NCBI GenBank assembly: GCA_038363005.1
Contig: JBBQBI010000007.1
Location: forward strand, 156,744-220,743
DNA: 64,000 nt
Direction: 5' to 3'
DNA from: JAKOWB01 sp038363005
Lineage (GTDB): Bacteria > Pseudomonadota > Alphaproteobacteria > Kiloniellales > JACOMY01
Below are positions 8,298 to 17,271 of this stretch, in pieces. The translations under genes and the position numbers were made by a program. The notes under the pieces are model-generated. The model worked only from the letters and a program-made list of their open reading frames with translations, had not been told where the DNA came from and ran no database searches. Every line of letters begins with the position of its first letter. The stretch's first letter is position 1.

Positions 8298-9125
8298 CTA
8301 GTGGCTCAGCAGCAGCGGCACCTTGGCGTGGCGGAACAGCGCGCGGGTGACGCCGCCGACCAGCACTTCGCGCAGGCGGGCGTGGCCATAGGCGCCGCTG
8401 ACCACCAGGTCGCAGCCGTGCGCCTCGGCGACGTGTAGCAGCGTGGCGCCCACGCCGCCGCTGCCTTCCTGGACATCCAGCGTCTCGACCGTCACCCCGT
8501 GGCGCGCGAGATACTGCTGCACCGCCAGGGTCGCCACCGCGTCCTCCGTGGTCGGCCGCACCGTGGCGATGAACACCGCCTCGGCCGCCACCAGCAGCGG
8601 CAAGGCGTCGCGTATCGCCCGCACCGCTTCGCGCGTCGGCTTCCAGCAGACCAGGATGCGGCGCCCGGGATCGGCCGAGGGGAAGTCCGGTGGCAGCACC
8701 AGGATCGGCAGGCCGGTGACCATTACCAGTTCCTCCGGCAGCAGCAGCCGGAAGCGATCCTCGAAATGCTTGTCGGCGTCGCGCGATACCACCACCAGGT
8801 CGGCGGCTTGCGCGTGGCGCGCCAGCGAATCGAGATGCTCGGAGTCCTCCACCAGCCAGTCGTAAGTCAGCCCCTCGCGATCGCAGGCGGCTACGAATTC
8901 GGCCTTCACCTTGCGCGCCATCTCTTCCGTCCGCGTCTTGCTGTCGCGCAGATAGGTCAGCGAGGCGCCGCGCCCGGCCACCTCGTGCGGCAGGCCATAG
9001 GGCTGGGTGACATAGAGCGCGACCAGGTGGGCGCCGTGGCGCTTGGCCAGGCGCATGGCGGTGGCCAGACGGGCGACATGGTCGGGATCGTCCGCCAGGT
9101 GCACCAGGATGGTCTTTAGCGCCAT
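8298..9125 (-). CDS. universal stress protein, tandem double-USP form
   Basis: 275 aa, about twice the size of a single UspA domain. Domain 1 begins MALKTILVHLADDPDHVARL. Domain 2 (from about residue 150) has RILVCWKPTREAVRAI and ends with the nucleotide-binding signature VSGAYGHARLREVLVGGVTRALF, equivalent to G-x2-G-x9-G(S/T). ATP binding is therefore likely, at least in the second domain. Tandem USPs act in stress survival. It diverges from the HDAC-like gene. Confidence 0.9.
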   Translation of the reverse strand: MALKTILVHLADDPDHVARLATAMRLAKRHGAHLVALYVTQPYGLPHEVAGRGASLTYLRDSKTRTEEMARKVKAEFVAACDREGLTYDWLVEDSEHLDSLARHAQAADLVVVSRDADKHFEDRFRLLLPEELVMVTGLPILVLPPDFPSADPGRRILVCWKPTREAVRAIRDALPLLVAAEAVFIATVRPTTEDAVATLAVQQYLARHGVTVETLDVQEGSGGVGATLLHVAEAHGCDLVVSGAYGHARLREVLVGGVTRALFRHAKVPLLLSH

Positions 9126-9244
9126 GAGTGGTTTCCTCCCCCGCTACGGCCGGCCGAACGCTAGCCGCCGCAGGGCGCCATCGCAACCTTCCAGCAGCCT
9201 TGCCGCTTGATCGCCCGGCACCGCTGCCCAATCTTCATGCCGGC

Positions 9245-10360
9245 ATGACCCCGCTCTTCCTCGGCAACGACATCTATCGCCGGTCCAGCTATGGCGGCCT
9301 GCATCCGCTGGCGATCCCGCGGGTCTCCACCGCCATCGACCTGGCACGCGCGCTGGGCTGGCTGGGCGAAGGTCGCTATCGCGAGGTGGCGCCGGCTTCG
9401 CCGGCGGCGCTGGCGCGCTTCCATGATCCTGACTACCTGGCGGCGCTGCAGCAGGCCGAGCGCGACCAGGCGCTGCCCGCCGCGCAGCAGGAGCGCTACC
9501 GCATCGGCCGCGACAGCAACCCGATCTTTCCGGAGGTCTTCACCCGGCCGGCCACCGCCTGCGGCGCCAGCCTGACCGCCGCCGCGCTGGTGACCGCAGG
9601 CGGCCAGATCTTCAGCCCGGCCGGCGGCACGCACCATGGCCGGCCCGACCGCGCCAGCGGCTTCTGCTACCTGAACGACCCGGTGTTGGCGATCCTGGCG
9701 CTGCTCGATAGCGGCATCGCCCCGGTGTTCTACCTCGACATCGATGCGCATCACGGCGACGGGGTGCAGGATGCCTTCGCCGACGAGCCCCGGGTGTGGA
9801 CCCTGTCGCTGCACGAGTCCGGGCGCTGGCCGCACAAGCCACCGGCGCCGGCCGGCGGCCTGGCCGACCGGGGCGGCGGCCAGGCGCGCAACCTGCCGCT
9901 GCCGGCCGGCTTCCATGACGACGAGATGGCCTTCCTGCTGGAGACGGCGATCCTGCCGCTGATCGAGCAGGTGAGCCCGGCCGCCTTGGTGTTGCAGGCC
10001 GGTGCCGACTGCCTGGCCGATGACCCCATGAGCAACCTGGCGCTGTCCAACGGCGGCTATTGGCAGGTGCTGCGCCAGGTCAAGGACCTGGCGCCGCGGC
10101 TGATCGTGCTGGGCGGCGGCGGCTACAACCCCTGGAGCGTGGCGCGCGCCTGGGTCGGCTGCTGGGGCATCCTGACCGGTCGCGCGCCGCCGGAGGAATT
10201 GCCGCCGGAGGCCGAGGCGCTGCTGCGCGCCATCCGTTGGCGCAACAGCCGGGCCAAGACGCCACCGGAGCGCTGGTTCACCAGCTTGACCGATCCGCCG
10301 TCGCGTGGTCCCGTCCGGCCGGAGATTCGTGCCCTGCCCCAGGAGGTCTTGCGCCCGTGA
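9245..10360 (+). CDS. histone deacetylase family (acetoin utilisation / acetylpolyamine amidohydrolase-like) protein
   Basis: 371 aa. All arginase/deacetylase-fold zinc motifs are present: GGTHHGRPDRASGFCYLND (catalytic His pair), FYLDIDAHHGDGVQ (zinc Asp and His), LQAGADCLADDPM (zinc Asp) and GGGGYN near the end. Bacterial members deacetylate polyamines, acetoin-related compounds or acetylated small molecules, and they work in the cytoplasm. I chose the ATG at 9245 because upstream codons do not resemble the family. It overlaps the DUF192 gene by four bases (GTGA), so the two are co-translated. The substrate is not deducible. Confidence 0.9.
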   Translation: MTPLFLGNDIYRRSSYGGLHPLAIPRVSTAIDLARALGWLGEGRYREVAPASPAALARFHDPDYLAALQQAERDQALPAAQQERYRIGRDSNPIFPEVFTRPATACGASLTAAALVTAGGQIFSPAGGTHHGRPDRASGFCYLNDPVLAILALLDSGIAPVFYLDIDAHHGDGVQDAFADEPRVWTLSLHESGRWPHKPPAPAGGLADRGGGQARNLPLPAGFHDDEMAFLLETAILPLIEQVSPAALVLQAGADCLADDPMSNLALSNGGYWQVLRQVKDLAPRLIVLGGGGYNPWSVARAWVGCWGILTGRAPPEELPPEAEALLRAIRWRNSRAKTPPERWFTSLTDPPSRGPVRPEIRALPQEVLRP

Positions 10361-10827
10361 TCGCTCTCCATCGCCGCCGGTTCCTTGGCCTGGCCCTGGC
10401 CGTGGCGACGCTGCTGGCGCCGGTCGCCAGCAGGGCGCTGGACTTCGAGTCGAGCCAGCTCACCATCAAGACCGCCGACGGTACGCGCCACCACATCCGC
10501 ATCGAGCTGGCGACCACGACCGAGCAGCGCGCCCAGGGCCTGATGTTCCGCGAGACCCTGGATGACGATGCCGGCATGCTGTTCATCTATGACCGCGAGC
10601 AGCCGGTCACCATGTGGATGAAGAACACGCTGGTCGCGCTCGACATGCTGTTCATCGCCCGCGATGGGACCGTGGTGGCGACGGCGCGGAATGCCGTGCC
10701 CTTGAGCGAGACGGTGATCCCCTCCGGTGAGCCGGTGAAGGCGGTGCTGGAGCTGAAGGCCGGCACCGTGGCGCGCCTGGGCCTGGCGCCCGGCGACCAG
10801 GTGCTGCACCCGTTGCTGCTGCCCTAG
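10357..10827 (+). CDS. DUF192 family exported protein
   Basis: 156 aa from a GTG that overlaps the previous stop, with AGGAGG ten bases upstream. It has a signal peptide (basic HRRRFLGLALAVATLLAPVASRA, cleavage near residue 26). The mature part carries DUF192 landmarks: ATTTEQRAQGLMFRETL, GMLFIYDREQPVTMWMKNTL and LDMLFIARDGTVV. DUF192 proteins are small periplasmic or secreted domains of unknown biochemical role. The gene ends convergently with, and overlaps by four bases, the next gene. Confidence 0.88.
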   Translation: MIALHRRRFLGLALAVATLLAPVASRALDFESSQLTIKTADGTRHHIRIELATTTEQRAQGLMFRETLDDDAGMLFIYDREQPVTMWMKNTLVALDMLFIARDGTVVATARNAVPLSETVIPSGEPVKAVLELKAGTVARLGLAPGDQVLHPLLLP

Positions 10828-11759
10828 TCGCGTGGCACTGGCGCGCCGAACCAATAGACGTCGTCGGGCAGTTCAAGGCGGCGCGACCAGAGGGCGACGA
10901 GGCTGTCGTCGTTGAGCTGCGTCAGGGCCAGCACCGCGTCGCTGGCAGTATCCTGGTCCAGATCCTTATCCAGCTCGAGGAACAGGAAGGGCGCGCCGTC
11001 CAGCGCCGCCTCCGGCTGCTCCGGCCCTTGCCATTGGTAGGCGCCGTCGACCAGCAGGGCGAGATTCTGGCTCAAGGCCAGCTCCGCGGCGGTGCGGGCC
11101 GGGGTTGCTGAATCGAATTCGCCGGCGAAACTTTCATAGGGCGGTTCGAAGTCGACGTCCGGCGCCACGGCCTCGTCCCAGGGCAGCAGCTCCTCGACCG
11201 AGACCAGCAGATCCAGGCAACCGCGGCCCAGGCAGTCGGCGACGTCCGCATCGGCCTCCGGGATCTCGCTGCGGCGCGCCGCGGCCAGCAGCGCCGCTGC
11301 GTTGCCCATCACCGGCATGAAGACGTAGCGCCAGGCGACGTGCGGTCCGATGCCAAAGTCCTCTGGCGGGGCGGTGTTCTCGGCACCGTAGTCGGCCATC
11401 ACCGCGGCGCGGATGGCCGGACCGAGGTTGTAGCGCGCGACCTCGATGAAGACGACGGGCAGGGGGCTCTCGCTCTCGTCCAGGATGATCTGGCCATAGC
11501 GCAGCAGTGTGCGGCTGCGCGGCAGCGGCGGCTCGGCCAGGTCAAACAGCAGCAGTGCCTTCTCCAGGGGGCCAAGGGTGCTTGCGTCGGCCCCTGGTTC
11601 CAGGCTCGCCTGCAGGGTGTCTTCCTGCGGCTGCACCTCCGCCGCCGTCCAGTCGGCGCCGGTGGCGTAGGCGGCGATGGCCGCATCGAGCTGGTCGGCC
11701 TGCGCCGGCGCAGCGAGCAGACAGGTGGCCAGCAAGGCAAACGTCAGGCATGCGCGCAT
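10824..11759 (-). CDS. exported protein of unknown function
   Basis: 311 aa with a clear Sec signal peptide (MRACLTFALLATCLLAAPAQA, cleavage after residue 21). The mature protein is acidic and has one Cys pair (DCLGRGCLD) that could form a disulfide in the periplasm. No repeat or catalytic motif stands out. It lies 36 bases downstream of the O-methyltransferase gene on the same strand. I do not recognise the family. Confidence 0.7.
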   Translation of the reverse strand: MRACLTFALLATCLLAAPAQADQLDAAIAAYATGADWTAAEVQPQEDTLQASLEPGADASTLGPLEKALLLFDLAEPPLPRSRTLLRYGQIILDESESPLPVVFIEVARYNLGPAIRAAVMADYGAENTAPPEDFGIGPHVAWRYVFMPVMGNAAALLAAARRSEIPEADADVADCLGRGCLDLLVSVEELLPWDEAVAPDVDFEPPYESFAGEFDSATPARTAAELALSQNLALLVDGAYQWQGPEQPEAALDGAPFLFLELDKDLDQDTASDAVLALTQLNDDSLVALWSRRLELPDDVYWFGAPVPRD

Positions 11760-11795
11760 GGCGGGTCCTGAATCGAGGCGCCGTGACCGCTGGGA

Positions 11796-12458
11796 TCAGC
11801 GCTTGCGGGCCAGGGTCAGGCCGTCGCCCACCGGCAGCATCGAGACATCGATGCGTTCGTCCTGCTGCAGCTTGGCGTTCAGCCTGCGGATCGCCAGGGT
11901 CTGCTTGTCGTTGTCCTTGGGATCGGCCACCGCGCCGCTCCACAGCACGTTGTCGACCAGCAGCAGGCCACCGGGCCGCAGCAGTGTCAGGCAGCGCTCG
12001 TAGTAGCCGTCGTAGTTCTTCTTGTCGGCATCGACGAAGGCCAGGTCGTACTGCCCGGCGCCACCCTGCTTGATCAGCGCGTCCAGAGTGTCCAGCGCCG
12101 GGGCCAGGCGCAGGTCCATCTTGTGCGCGACGCCGGCCTTGGCCCAGTAGCGGCGGGCGATGGCGGTGAAGTCTTCGTTCAGGTCGCAGCAGACCACCGT
12201 GCCGTCCTCCGGCAGCGCCAGGGCGACCGACAGCGAGGAGTAGCCGGTGAAGGTGCCGACCTCGACGCAGCGCTTGGCGCCGGTCAGGCGCACCAGCAGC
12301 CGCATGAACTGGCCCTGTTCGGGGCTGATCTGCATCATGCCGTCGGGCAGCGCCGCGGTCTCGGCGCGCAGCTCGGCCAGCACGGCGGGTTCGCGCAGCG
12401 AATTGGCCAGCAGGTAGTCGTAGAGGCGGTCGTCGATGGTGATGCTGCGGACGGACAT
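11796..12458 (-). CDS. class I SAM-dependent O-methyltransferase (family 3, caffeoyl-CoA OMT-like)
   Basis: 220 aa. The SAM-binding motif reads CVEVGTFTGYSSLSVALALP, followed by the acidic strand CCDLNEDF. The metal-binding block is YDLAFVDADKKNYDGYYE, and LLRPGGLLLVDNVLWSGAV is the usual family end of the core. These enzymes methylate catechol-type hydroxyls using Mg2+; the substrate is unknown here. GGAG lies eight bases before the ATG at 12458, which favours it over the GTG at 12464. Confidence 0.92.
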   Translation of the reverse strand: MSVRSITIDDRLYDYLLANSLREPAVLAELRAETAALPDGMMQISPEQGQFMRLLVRLTGAKRCVEVGTFTGYSSLSVALALPEDGTVVCCDLNEDFTAIARRYWAKAGVAHKMDLRLAPALDTLDALIKQGGAGQYDLAFVDADKKNYDGYYERCLTLLRPGGLLLVDNVLWSGAVADPKDNDKQTLAIRRLNAKLQQDERIDVSMLPVGDGLTLARKR

Positions 12459-12594
12459 GGTCACTCCAGTCTAGAATGGGGCGCCAGTCTGTTGCGGCCG
12501 GCCCGCTGGCGCAAGGCATGGCAGGACAGCGTCGGCGGTGCGGCGCCAGAGGGGTTTCCCAGACCCCGGGTTTTCCTGTATCAGAAGCCCGCGT

Positions 12595-12671
<77 letters not shown>

Positions 12672-12682
12672 TTTTCCCAACC

Positions 12683-13690
12683 ATGGCAGGCGGCGGCGCG
12701 CGGATGCTGGGCATCGGCCTGATTGGCTACGGACACTGGGGGCCGAACCTGGGACGCAACCTGGCCGCCGCCGGCGCCGATATCGTCGCCGTCAGCGACT
12801 TGCGGGACGAACGCCTGGCCCTGGCGGCCGACCGGCATCCCGGGATCGCGACCCACCACGGCTGGCAGGCGCTGCTGCGCGACCCGCAAGTCGAGGCCGT
12901 GGCCATCGCCACCCCGGCGCTGACGCACTTCGAAATCGCCCTGGCTTGCCTTGCTGCCGGGCGCCACGTGCTGGTGGAAAAGCCCATGACCACCGCTGCC
13001 GAACAGGCACGCCGGCTGATCGCTGCGTCGGCGGCTGGCGGCCTGACACTGATGGTGGATCACACCTACCTTTACGACAGCGATATCCGCTCGCTCCGCG
13101 CACTGCTGCTGGCGGGCGAACTCGGCGAAGTCAGAACCTACGAAAGCCTGCGCAGCGGGGCGCGGCCGGCCGCCACAGACGTCGACGTGATCTGGGACCT
13201 GGCGGCGCACGACGTCGCCATCCTGGATCACCTGCTGGGGCTGCGGCCCCTGGCGGTGGCGGCGCGGGCCTCTTCGCATCCCTCGGGCATGCCAGCCGAC
13301 GAGGCCTGCCTGACCTTGACCTTCGAGGGCGGCCTGGTCGCCCAGCTGCGGGTCGACTGGCGTTCGCCGGTGAAGGTGCGGTGGACCGCCATCGCCGGCA
13401 GCCGGCGGGTGGTCAGGTACGACGCCCTGGCGCCACAGGGCGGACGTCTGCTTTCCGCCGTCGGGGAAAGCGATGATCCGGCAGTGCACGGCTGGTCGGC
13501 GCCGGCCGGCAGCGGTGGCGAGACCCTGGCGGCGGTGGCGCAGGAGTTTCTTGACTGCATAGCCTCTGGCCGGCGGCCGGTCTCCGACGGCGCGGCTGGC
13601 CTGCGCGTCGTCGAGGTGCTGGAAATGGCGGCGGCGTCGTTGGCGCAGGGTGGGGGTACACTGCGATTCCCGCAGCCGGCGCTGGCTTGA
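12683..13690 (+). CDS. Gfo/Idh/MocA-family NAD(P)-dependent sugar oxidoreductase
   Basis: 335 aa. The N-terminal Rossmann motif is GLIGYGHWGPNLGRN, and the family EKP signature is VLVEKPMT (K100). The C-terminal half is the substrate-binding alpha/beta domain. It resembles WlbA/WbpB-type enzymes that oxidise C3 of UDP-N-acetyl-hexosaminuronate before transamination. The PLP aminotransferase and a WbpD-like acetyltransferase downstream complete the C3 oxidise-aminate-acetylate logic; this pathway is inference from the set of families. A second in-frame ATG at 12704 fits the Rossmann start better by length. The gene starts 11 bases after tRNA-Pro. Confidence 0.9.
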   Translation: MAGGGARMLGIGLIGYGHWGPNLGRNLAAAGADIVAVSDLRDERLALAADRHPGIATHHGWQALLRDPQVEAVAIATPALTHFEIALACLAAGRHVLVEKPMTTAAEQARRLIAASAAGGLTLMVDHTYLYDSDIRSLRALLLAGELGEVRTYESLRSGARPAATDVDVIWDLAAHDVAILDHLLGLRPLAVAARASSHPSGMPADEACLTLTFEGGLVAQLRVDWRSPVKVRWTAIAGSRRVVRYDALAPQGGRLLSAVGESDDPAVHGWSAPAGSGGETLAAVAQEFLDCIASGRRPVSDGAAGLRVVEVLEMAAASLAQGGGTLRFPQPALA

Positions 13691-13747
13691 AGCCGGCGGG
13701 GCCGTGCCGGATAACGGGTAGCAAGGCGACGGGGAGGGGATAGGCCG

Positions 13748-14722
13748 GTGGCAAGCCTGGTCGGCAAGCGGATCCTGGTCACCGGCGGCGCCGGCTTCGT
13801 CGGCTCGCACCTGGTCGAGCTGCTGGCGGGCGAGGGCTGCCGCGGCATCGTCGTGGTCGACAACCTGGTGCGCGGCAGCCGCGCCAACCTCGGCCAGGCA
13901 CTGCGCGACCCCACGGTGACGCTGCTGGAGGGTGACATCCGCGACAGCAGCCTGATGGCACCGCTGGTCGCCGCGGCGGACATCGTGTTTCACCTGGCGG
14001 CGCTGCGCATTACGCAATGCGCCGCCGAGCCGCAGGCGGCCTTTGACACCATGGTCGCGGCGACCTTCAACCTGGCGCAGCGCTGTGCCGCCGCCGGCGT
14101 GGAGAAGGTGATCTATGCCTCCTCGGCCTCGATCTACGGCATGGCCGAGCAGCTCCCGACGCCCGAGCGGCATCACAGCCAGGCCGACGACACGCTCTAC
14201 GGCACTGCCAAGCTGTTCGGCGAGGGCCTGCTGCGGGCGCTGGCGGTGCCGCATGTCGCGCTGCGCTTTTTCAACGTCTATGGCCCGCGCATGGACATCC
14301 ACGGCCGCTATACCGAGGTGCTGGTGCGCTGGATGGAGCGGCTGGAGGCCGGCCAGCCGCCGCTGATCTTCGGCGACGGCGCCCAGACCATGGACTTCGT
14401 CGAGGTCCGCGACGTCGCCCGCGCCACGCTGCTGGCGGCCAAGGGCGCGGCGCTGGGCCAGGCCTTCAACATCGGCAGCGGGGTGGAGACCAGCCTGCTG
14501 CAGCTCGCCGGGGCCCTGGCAGTGGCCATGGAGCTGCCGGAGCTGACGCCGGTCTTTCAACCGGCGCGAAGCGTCAACCCAGTGGCGCGGCGCTTGGCTG
14601 ACGTGGCGAAGGCGCGCGATGGCCTGGGCTTCGTTGCCGAGATCCCGCTGGCCCAGGGGCTGCGCGACCTGGTGCGCTGGTGGCGTGGGCAGCGCGCGGC
14701 GGCGCCGCAGTTCGTCCCGTGA
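13748..14722 (+). CDS. NAD-dependent epimerase/dehydratase (extended SDR)
   Basis: 324 aa from GTG, preceded by GGGGAGGGG. It has an N-terminal GGAGFVGSHL nucleotide-binding loop (residues 13-22), a catalytic YGTAK (Y151, K155) and the typical ALRFFNVYGPRMD segment of UDP-glucose/UDP-glucuronate 4-epimerase-like enzymes. It probably supplies an epimerised or dehydrated nucleotide sugar to the surrounding cluster. The stop overlaps the aminotransferase GTG start by four bases. Confidence 0.92.
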   Translation: MASLVGKRILVTGGAGFVGSHLVELLAGEGCRGIVVVDNLVRGSRANLGQALRDPTVTLLEGDIRDSSLMAPLVAAADIVFHLAALRITQCAAEPQAAFDTMVAATFNLAQRCAAAGVEKVIYASSASIYGMAEQLPTPERHHSQADDTLYGTAKLFGEGLLRALAVPHVALRFFNVYGPRMDIHGRYTEVLVRWMERLEAGQPPLIFGDGAQTMDFVEVRDVARATLLAAKGAALGQAFNIGSGVETSLLQLAGALAVAMELPELTPVFQPARSVNPVARRLADVAKARDGLGFVAEIPLAQGLRDLVRWWRGQRAAAPQFVP

Positions 14723-15855
14723 TCCCCATCACCCGCCCGCTGCTGGACGAGGCCGAGGCCGACGCGGCGCGCGCCGTGGTGCTGTCCGGCTGGCTGGCGC
14801 AGGGCGCCGAAGTCGCCGCCTTCGAGGCAGGCTGCGCCGCCGCGTTGGGCGCCGCCCACGCCTGCGCCGTGTCGAGCTGCAGCGCCGCGCTGGAACTGGC
14901 CTTGCGCGCGGTGGGCATTGGCCCGGGCGACGAGGTGGTGACCGTCAGCCACTCCTTCATCGCCACCGCCAATGCCGTGCTGGCGCGCGGCGCCCGGCCG
15001 GTCTTCGTCGATATCGAGGCTGGTGGCTTCAATCTGGACCCGGCGCTGCTGGCCGCGGCCATCACGCCGGCCACGCGGGCGATCCTCTGCGTCCACCAGA
15101 TGGGCATGCCCTGCGACTTGGCGGCGATCCTGCCCATCGCGCGGGCGCATGGCCTGCCGGTGATCGAGGATGCCGCCTGCGCCTTTGGTTCCGAGTTGCT
15201 GGTCGGCAAGCAATGGCAGGCGATCGGCCGGCCGCACGGCGACATCGCCTGCTTCTCCTTCCATCCACGCAAGCTGCTGACCACTGGTGAGGGCGGGCTG
15301 CTGACCACGGCCGATGCGTCCTGGGATCGGCAGTTCCGCCTGTGGCGCGACCAGGGCATGGACCGCCCGGCCAGCCAGCGCCACAGCAGTGCGACCGTGG
15401 TCTTCGAGACTTATCCGTTGCAGGGCGGCAACTGGCGGATGACCGATATCCAGGCGGCCATCGGCCGGCAGCAGCTGCGCCGCCTGCCAGCGATCGTGAC
15501 AAGGCGCCGTGCCCTGGCCGCGCGCTACCGCGAACTTTTCGGCCCGGTGTCAGTGGTGGACTTGCCGACGGAACCGGCCTGGGCCCGCGGCAACTGGCAG
15601 AGCTTCTGCGTGCGCCTGCCCGATGGCGTGGCGCAGCGGGGCTTCATGCAGCGGCTGCTGGATCGCGGCATCGCCACGCGGCGCGGCATCATGTGCGCCC
15701 ATCGCGAAGCACCCTATGCGGCGATCCCGCACCCGCCGCTGCCGCGCTCCGAGGCGGCGCAGGACCGCTGCGTGCTGCTGCCACTGTTCCCGCAGCTGAC
15801 CGATGCCGAGCAGGAGCAGGTCGTCGCCGCAGTACGCGAGGCCTGCGCGGCATGA
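14719..15855 (+). CDS. DegT/DnrJ/EryC1/StrS-family sugar aminotransferase
   Basis: 378 aa from a GTG within the preceding stop (GTGA). The PLP-binding lysine lies in SFHPRKLLTTGEGG (K185). Upstream are the family motifs PVFVDIEAGGFNLDP and IEDAACAFGSE. These enzymes move an amino group, usually from glutamate, to a keto-sugar nucleotide. With the neighbouring oxidoreductase and acyltransferase it fits synthesis of an acylated amino sugar for a cell-surface glycan. It is coupled to the GT2 gene by an ATGA overlap. Confidence 0.93.
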   Translation: MIPITRPLLDEAEADAARAVVLSGWLAQGAEVAAFEAGCAAALGAAHACAVSSCSAALELALRAVGIGPGDEVVTVSHSFIATANAVLARGARPVFVDIEAGGFNLDPALLAAAITPATRAILCVHQMGMPCDLAAILPIARAHGLPVIEDAACAFGSELLVGKQWQAIGRPHGDIACFSFHPRKLLTTGEGGLLTTADASWDRQFRLWRDQGMDRPASQRHSSATVVFETYPLQGGNWRMTDIQAAIGRQQLRRLPAIVTRRRALAARYRELFGPVSVVDLPTEPAWARGNWQSFCVRLPDGVAQRGFMQRLLDRGIATRRGIMCAHREAPYAAIPHPPLPRSEAAQDRCVLLPLFPQLTDAEQEQVVAAVREACAA

Positions 15856-16760
15856 GCCGGATCGAGGTGATGGTCACCTGTTACAACTACGCCGACTACC
15901 TGCGGCAGTGTGTCGAGAGCGTGCTGCAGCAGTCGCATCGCGACCTGCGCGTGCTGATCGTCGACGATGCCTCGACCGACGACACGCCGGCGGTCTCGGC
16001 CGCCCTGGCGGCGGCCGATCCGCGCGTCGCCCTGCTGCGCCATCCGGTCAACCGCGGACATATCGCCACCTACAACGAATGCATCGACCTGGCCGCCGCC
16101 GACTACCTGCTCATCCTGTCGGCCGACGACTTCCTGCTGCCGGGGTCGCTGGCGCGCGCCATCGCCGTGCTCGACGCCAACCCGGCGGTCGGCCTGGTGC
16201 ACGGCGACTGGATCTTCTTCCATGATAGCGATGCCCTACCGGCGCCCGACAGCGGGCGCGGGCCGGCGAGGTTTCCCAACACTGGGCGCTTCATCAAGCG
16301 GCTGGCCCTGGACAACCCGGTGGTCACGCCGACTGCGGTGGTGCGCACCGCCCTGCAGCAGCGGGTCGGCCACTACGATCCGGCGTTGCCGCATGCCGGC
16401 GACGTGGAGATGTGGCTGCGCCTGGCATTACATGGCGCGGTCGCCTACATCCCCGACCTGCAGGCCGCCTATCGCCGCCACGCGCGCAACATGTCGCTGG
16501 ATTATGACCGGGTGGCCGACCTGGCGCAGTGCTACGGCGCCTTCCGCCCGCACTGGGACGCGGTGCGCCGCCTGCCGCGCGGTCGCTTGATCGCGGCGCA
16601 GGCCCGCCGGCACCTGGCGATCCGGCAGCGCGGCGTCGCCAATGCGCTGCTGCGGCAGGGCGCGCTGCTGCCGTCCCTGCGCAATCATCTGCAGTCGCTC
16701 GGCCGCATCCTGGCCGCCCGGCTGCTAGAGCTGCGGGCGCGCCTGGCGCCCGGGCCTTAG
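15852..16760 (+). CDS. family 2 glycosyltransferase
   Basis: 302 aa, GT-A fold: MSRIEVMVTCYNYADYLRQC at the start, VLIVDDASTDDT (nucleotide-sugar contact), and LILSADDFLLPGSL, the metal-binding acidic motif. HAGDVEMWLRLAL supplies the probable catalytic acidic residue. No membrane helices, so it is a cytoplasmic or peripheral transferase that should add one sugar to a lipid-linked surface glycan. The ATG overlaps the aminotransferase stop (ATGA). The last 60 residues are Arg/Ala/Leu-rich and may bind membrane. Confidence 0.92.
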   Translation: MSRIEVMVTCYNYADYLRQCVESVLQQSHRDLRVLIVDDASTDDTPAVSAALAAADPRVALLRHPVNRGHIATYNECIDLAAADYLLILSADDFLLPGSLARAIAVLDANPAVGLVHGDWIFFHDSDALPAPDSGRGPARFPNTGRFIKRLALDNPVVTPTAVVRTALQQRVGHYDPALPHAGDVEMWLRLALHGAVAYIPDLQAAYRRHARNMSLDYDRVADLAQCYGAFRPHWDAVRRLPRGRLIAAQARRHLAIRQRGVANALLRQGALLPSLRNHLQSLGRILAARLLELRARLAPGP

Positions 16761-16781
16761 TCACCGAGGGGGAGCAAGCGC

Positions 16782-17267
16782 ATGCCGATCGACGCGACGA
16801 CGACACTGGGCGAGGGCGTGACGATCCATCACCCCGACTTGGTCAACCTCTATGGCTGCAGGGTCGGCGCGGGTAGCCGCATCGGCGCTTTCGTCGAGAT
16901 CCAGAAGGGCGCGGTGATCGGTGCGCGCTGCAAGATCTCCTCGCACAGCTTCCTGTGCGAAGGCGTGACCCTGGAGGACGCGGTCTTCATCGGCCACGGC
17001 GTGATGTTCACCAACGACCGCTACCCGCGGGCGACCAACGCCGACGGCAGCCCGCAGGGCGCGGCCGACTGGCAGGTGGAGCCGACCCGGGTCTGCCAGG
17101 GCGCCTCGATCGGCTCCAACGCCACGTTGCTGTCCGGCATCACGGTGGGCGCCGGGGCCCTGGTGGCGGCCGGCGCCGTGGTCACCGCCGACGTCCCGGC
17201 CGGTGCCATCGTGGCCGGCGTGCCGGCGCGGGTGATCGGCAAGGTCGCCGAGGCGACGCCAGGCTGA
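16782..17267 (+). CDS. hexapeptide-repeat N-acetyltransferase, WbpD/WlbB-like
   Basis: 161 aa of left-handed beta-helix repeats ([LIV]-G-x4 units, for example VGAGSRIGAFVEIQKGAVIGARC). FIGHGVMFTNDRYPRA is characteristic of WbpD/WlbB enzymes that acetylate the 3-amino group of UDP-2-acetamido-3-amino uronic acids. It ends with the standard PAGAIVAGVPARVIGK coil. GGGGGAG precedes the ATG. Together with the oxidoreductase and aminotransferase it suggests a di-N-acetylated uronic sugar. Confidence 0.9.
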   Translation: MPIDATTTLGEGVTIHHPDLVNLYGCRVGAGSRIGAFVEIQKGAVIGARCKISSHSFLCEGVTLEDAVFIGHGVMFTNDRYPRATNADGSPQGAADWQVEPTRVCQGASIGSNATLLSGITVGAGALVAAGAVVTADVPAGAIVAGVPARVIGKVAEATPG

Positions 17268-17271
17268 CGGC

